From JABMNT01 sp048262255 (GTDB taxonomy: Bacteria > Pseudomonadota > Alphaproteobacteria > Rhodospirillales > Casp-alpha2), in NCBI GenBank assembly GCA_048262255.1, contig JBLXFH010000001.1:310001-374000 (forward strand): DNA of 64,000 nt, given 5' to 3'. The translations under genes were made by a program, and so were the position numbers. The notes under the pieces are model-generated. The model searched no databases. It was not told where the DNA came from and saw nothing but the letters and a program-made list of their open reading frames with translations. This document shows, piece by piece, positions 61,133 to 64,000 of this stretch (its first letter is position 1; the number at the start of each line of letters is the position of its first letter).

Positions 61133-62329
61133 ATGACCGAGTCATCCGACTTGCCAATCATTCGCCTGCGTTCTGGCGCCGACAAGCGCTTCAAGCGCGG
61201 CCACAGCTGGGTTTATTCCAACGAAATCCAGATGGATGATGCCGCCAAGGCGCTTGTGCCAGGGACCCTTGTCCAGTTGCTGCGCAGCGACAAGAAGGCC
61301 TTGGGCGTGGGCACTTTCAACCCCCATACCCTGATTTCTTATCGGGGCTTCAGCCGCAGCGGTTCTCGCGCCATTGATTCGAAATTTCTGAAAGACCGCA
61401 TGCAGCGTGCCCTGACCTTGCGGCAGGCTTTATTCCCCGACCCCCATTACCGCCTCGTCCATGGCGATGCCGACGGCCTGCCGGGACTGGTCGTCGACCG
61501 TTTTGGCGACACCCTCGTGATCCAGACAGCGACAGCAGGCATGGACCTGTTGATCGACCCCGTCGTTTCCGCGTTGGAATCGGTTGTCAAACCAACCACC
61601 ATCATCCTCGCCAACGATGGCAACTTCAGAAACCTTGAGCAGCTTGAAACCTATTCAAAAATCCTGAAAGGTGCGGTGACCGGTCCCATAGAGGTTCGGG
61701 AAAACGGCCTGCGCTTTTTCGCCGATCCGTTGAATGGCCAGAAAACCGGCTGGTTTTTCGATCAGCGCCCGAACCGGGCCTTTGTCGCCGGTCTGGCGAA
61801 GGGGCGCACCGTCCTTGATCTGTACAGTTATGCCGGTGGATTTGGCGTGACCGCCGCCGCCCGTGGGGCGGAAAATGTACTGTTGATGGACCGCTCGGAA
61901 GCCGCTCTTGATCTGGCCCGACAGGCCGCCGAGGCCAATGGTGTGGCCGATGTTTGCCAATTCAGCGCCACGGAAGTGTTTGGCGCGCTTGAACGCTTCG
62001 CCGAAAACAAGCGCCGCTTCGGCATCGTCATCGCCGACCCGCCGGCATTTATCAAAACAAAAAAAGATGTGGGGCCCGGCATCAAAGGTTACCGCAAGCT
62101 GGCCCGTCTCAGCGCCACAGCGGTCGAGCCGCAGGGATTTTTGCTGATCGCATCGTGCTCGCATAACATGCAGGAAGAGCGCTTTGTCGAAGAGACGTCA
62201 CGCGGCATTGGCGAGGCAGGGCGCTCACCGCGCCTGATTTACCGGGCGGGCGCTGGACCTGATCACCCCGTCCACCCGTTCATGCCGGAAACGCAATATC
62301 TGAAGGCGCTGGTCTATCAACTGGATTAA
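61133..62329 (+). CDS. Class I SAM-dependent 23S rRNA methyltransferase (RlmI-like)
   Basis: A 398-aa enzyme with an N-terminal PUA-like RNA-binding part (LRSGADKRFKRGHSWVYSNE), a central EEHD-type linker and a C-terminal Rossmann methyltransferase. SAM motif I is VLDLYSYAGGFGVTAAARG, motif IV is IVIADPPAFIKTKKD, and a Cys-rich late motif is IASCSHNMQEERF. The layout is that of RlmI, which methylates C1962 of 23S rRNA to m5C. Exact target in this organism is inferred. No signal peptide. 21 bp before the VOC gene, same strand. Confidence 0.9.
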   Translation: MTESSDLPIIRLRSGADKRFKRGHSWVYSNEIQMDDAAKALVPGTLVQLLRSDKKALGVGTFNPHTLISYRGFSRSGSRAIDSKFLKDRMQRALTLRQALFPDPHYRLVHGDADGLPGLVVDRFGDTLVIQTATAGMDLLIDPVVSALESVVKPTTIILANDGNFRNLEQLETYSKILKGAVTGPIEVRENGLRFFADPLNGQKTGWFFDQRPNRAFVAGLAKGRTVLDLYSYAGGFGVTAAARGAENVLLMDRSEAALDLARQAAEANGVADVCQFSATEVFGALERFAENKRRFGIVIADPPAFIKTKKDVGPGIKGYRKLARLSATAVEPQGFLLIASCSHNMQEERFVEETSRGIGEAGRSPRLIYRAGAGPDHPVHPFMPETQYLKALVYQLD

Positions 62330-62350
62330 CCCCAACAGCAGGAGGCCGCT

Positions 62351-62779
62351 ATGGAACAGCGTTTGAGTCTTGTCACTTTGGGCGTCAGGGATATGGCGAA
62401 AAGCCGGGCTTTTTATGAAAAGCTCGGTTGGCAGGCCGATGAAAAAGCAGGTAACGAGCAGGTGACCTTCTTTCAATTGGGCGGCATTATTCTCGGGCTA
62501 TATGGTCTCGACGCCCTGGCGAAAGACGCCCATCAAACGCCTGGCAGCGGTTTTGGTGGCATCACACTGGCACACAATGCACGAACAAAAGACGAGGTGG
62601 ATGCCCTGCTGGCCGAAGCACAAGCCGTCGGAGCGCGGATATTAAAACCGGCAGAGGACGTCTTCTGGGGTGGTTATTCCGGTTATTTTGCGGACCTCGA
62701 CGGGCACGCCTGGGAAATCGCCTGGAACCCGTTTTTCCCCATCGCCGAAGATGGCAGCATCCGCCTCGGCGGCGCCTGA
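62351..62779 (+). CDS. VOC-family protein (glyoxalase/bleomycin resistance-like)
   Basis: A 142-aa protein of two beta-alpha-beta-beta-beta repeats. The first opens LSLVTLGVRDMAKSRAFYEK and ends FFQLGGIILGLYG; the second covers GSGFGGITLAHNARTKDEVD to YFADLDGHAWEIAWNP, with the last Glu a likely metal ligand. Function within the family ranges from isomerase to antibiotic binding and cannot be fixed. GGAGG precedes the ATG. Same strand and 21 bp after the methyltransferase gene. Confidence 0.85.
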   Translation: MEQRLSLVTLGVRDMAKSRAFYEKLGWQADEKAGNEQVTFFQLGGIILGLYGLDALAKDAHQTPGSGFGGITLAHNARTKDEVDALLAEAQAVGARILKPAEDVFWGGYSGYFADLDGHAWEIAWNPFFPIAEDGSIRLGGA

Positions 62780-62793
62780 AAATCCGCTTCCAA

Positions 62794-64000
62794 TCAGGAA
62801 GCGATCCTGCGGCCCACCGGCAAATCGATCCGGAATCTGGTGCCACGGGGGCTTTTCACATGCTGGATGTCGCCGCCATGAGCTTTCAGGATATCGCGCA
62901 CAATGACCAGTCCGAGGCCTGTGCCGCCTTCTTTCGCTGAACTGGAAAAAGGTTGAAACAAGCGGTCCTGGGCGCGGTCCGACAACCCAGCACCGTCATC
63001 CTCAACCAAAATTTCCATGCCGTTATCTTTCAGTTCGGCCTCTATGGTAACCCGCTTTGCGCCGGCTTCATGGGCGTTGCGGCCGAGATTCTCAAACACC
63101 CGGAACAACTGCTCTCTGTCTCCGGCAATCTCGATATCGGGATCGATCCGGTTATCCCAGATGATATCCGCACCGGGCTGCATCTCGAAGTTTTCCTCCA
63201 CGGGTTCCGATAACTGCACGCCCACCTCATCCACCAGATCAAAAAGCGCGAACCGCGACACATTCATTTGCGGCATACCTTTCCCCACATAGTTCAGGGT
63301 TTGGCTACATAATTTGACGGCTTTATCGATAGCATTATAGAGCCTGGGCAGGGTCCGTTTGACCTCCGGGTCATCAACCAGCGCCAGTTTGTCAAACGCC
63401 AGAACCGCCGTCGCCAGTGAATTGCGCAAATCGTGATTGATTTTGGCGACCGCCGCACCCAGCATCGCCAGCCGCGATTGCTGGGCCAGGGCTTCGCGCA
63501 CCTCATCCTGCATGCGCGCCAGCTCGCGCTCGGTGATCCCGATCTCATCGCGCCGATCGCTGGGAGTGAACTCACGCAAGGAGTCTTCCGGAGCACGGCG
63601 AAACGCCCGGATGCTCGATGTAATCCGGCCCATGGGCCGGACCATCAGCCAGTTGAGGGTCAAAAAAACCAACGTCGCGGTGAACAGGGAAATGCCAATC
63701 GACAATTGCAGAATGCGCGTTGAAAAAGTGAGCATGGCCTGGCGCATGGGCGCTTCGTCCATGACGATTTCAACCATGATATCCATGTCTTTCTGCGAAC
63801 GCCCGAGCACACGCAGCACCCGGTTTTCATCCTGACGCAATGTATCGAAGGCATCGCCGATCCAGCCCATAAACGAGCCGTGGTCGAGATCGACCGTCAG
63901 GTCGATTTTCGGAGGCATGGATTTGGAGACCATAAGCACCCGCTGTTCGGGGCGATGCAGAACAATGCCATAGGCATCGGCATGATACAGCAGTTCATCT
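62794..64000 (-). CDS. Sensor histidine kinase (N-terminus beyond the right edge)
   Basis: The visible 400 or so codons form the C-terminal part of a membrane-bound kinase. A membrane helix (LSIGISLFTATLVFLTLNWL) leads into a HAMP-like segment and a DHp domain with the phospho-acceptor in KINHDLRNSLATAVLAFD. The ATPase domain holds the N box FENLGRNAHEAGAKR, G1 VEDDGAGL, F box FQPFSSSAKEGG and G2 GTGLGLVIVRDI, all intact. The frame stays open to base 64000, so the sensing domain and start lie outside. No response regulator is seen nearby. Confidence 0.9.
   Translation of the reverse strand, partial: DELLYHADAYGIVLHRPEQRVLMVSKSMPPKIDLTVDLDHGSFMGWIGDAFDTLRQDENRVLRVLGRSQKDMDIMVEIVMDEAPMRQAMLTFSTRILQLSIGISLFTATLVFLTLNWLMVRPMGRITSSIRAFRRAPEDSLREFTPSDRRDEIGITERELARMQDEVREALAQQSRLAMLGAAVAKINHDLRNSLATAVLAFDKLALVDDPEVKRTLPRLYNAIDKAVKLCSQTLNYVGKGMPQMNVSRFALFDLVDEVGVQLSEPVEENFEMQPGADIIWDNRIDPDIEIAGDREQLFRVFENLGRNAHEAGAKRVTIEAELKDNGMEILVEDDGAGLSDRAQDRLFQPFSSSAKEGGTGLGLVIVRDILKAHGGDIQHVKSPRGTRFRIDLPVGRRIAS

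Noticed and set aside
1..64000. CRISPR arrays, insertion sequences, toxin-antitoxin or restriction systems
   Set aside because: No regularly spaced repeats, transposase motifs or paired small toxin/antitoxin genes were found on reading both strands.

Overview
The window is a chromosomal segment of an alphaproteobacterium, most likely from the Rhodospirillales or a neighbouring order. The evidence is the housekeeping order kdsB-pheA and nucleotidase-dapD-dapE-truA-fmt-def-rmuC-recR-ybaB-dnaX, a membrane-anchored class I cytochrome c beside hisN, two DUF2336 proteins, a TAXI-type TRAP transporter, and a small SRP RNA just upstream of dnaX. Genes are tightly packed on both strands. I see no phage, insertion sequence, integrase or CRISPR array.

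Positions 1-7140 form a minus-strand catabolic region. It holds a truncated Gfo/Idh/MocA oxidoreductase, an isocitrate/isopropylmalate-type dehydrogenase, an SMP-30 lactonase with a striking operator in front, an MscS channel, and a three-gene set (epimerase, FAD amine dehydrogenase, DapA-like lyase) that fits hydroxyproline breakdown. Positions 7209-31961 are mainly core: hisN with cytochrome c, kdsB and pheA, a c-di-GMP enzyme followed by two DUF2336 genes, lysine biosynthesis, tRNA and protein maturation (truA, fmt, def), recombination and replication (rmuC, recR, dnaX), the SRP RNA, and nudC.

Positions 32089-40753 are accessory. They hold an ArsR/SRPBCC module with an 18-bp palindrome over a start codon, a SAM methyltransferase next to a GT-C-like membrane glycosyltransferase, a translationally coupled kinase-epimerase-GMC oxidoreductase operon, and a divergent keto-deoxy-sugar-phosphate aldolase. 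Positions 40754-42470 are an AT-rich insert with a frameshifted small membrane gene, a terminator, a promoter and an unknown 329-aa protein.

Positions 42471-51192 encode carriers and redox enzymes (AEC transporter, GST, GMC dehydrogenase, MDR oxidoreductase) and a run made of a periplasmic-binding-protein-like gene without a signal peptide, a TAXI binding protein and a fused TRAP permease. A tRNA-Arg(ACG) follows. The right end carries a lipoprotein, a phosphoribosyltransferase, an AHL-lactonase-like hydrolase, a beta carbonic anhydrase, a Pat-type acyltransferase, panC, gamma-glutamyltransferase, an rRNA methyltransferase, a VOC protein and a truncated sensor kinase.

No complete, obviously new system stands out. 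The best leads are the frameshifted gene with a slippery A-tract and in-frame tandem duplication, the GGDEF-DUF2336-DUF2336 operon, the kinase-epimerase-GMC operon beside a GT-C protein, and the leaderless binding protein upstream of the TRAP genes.
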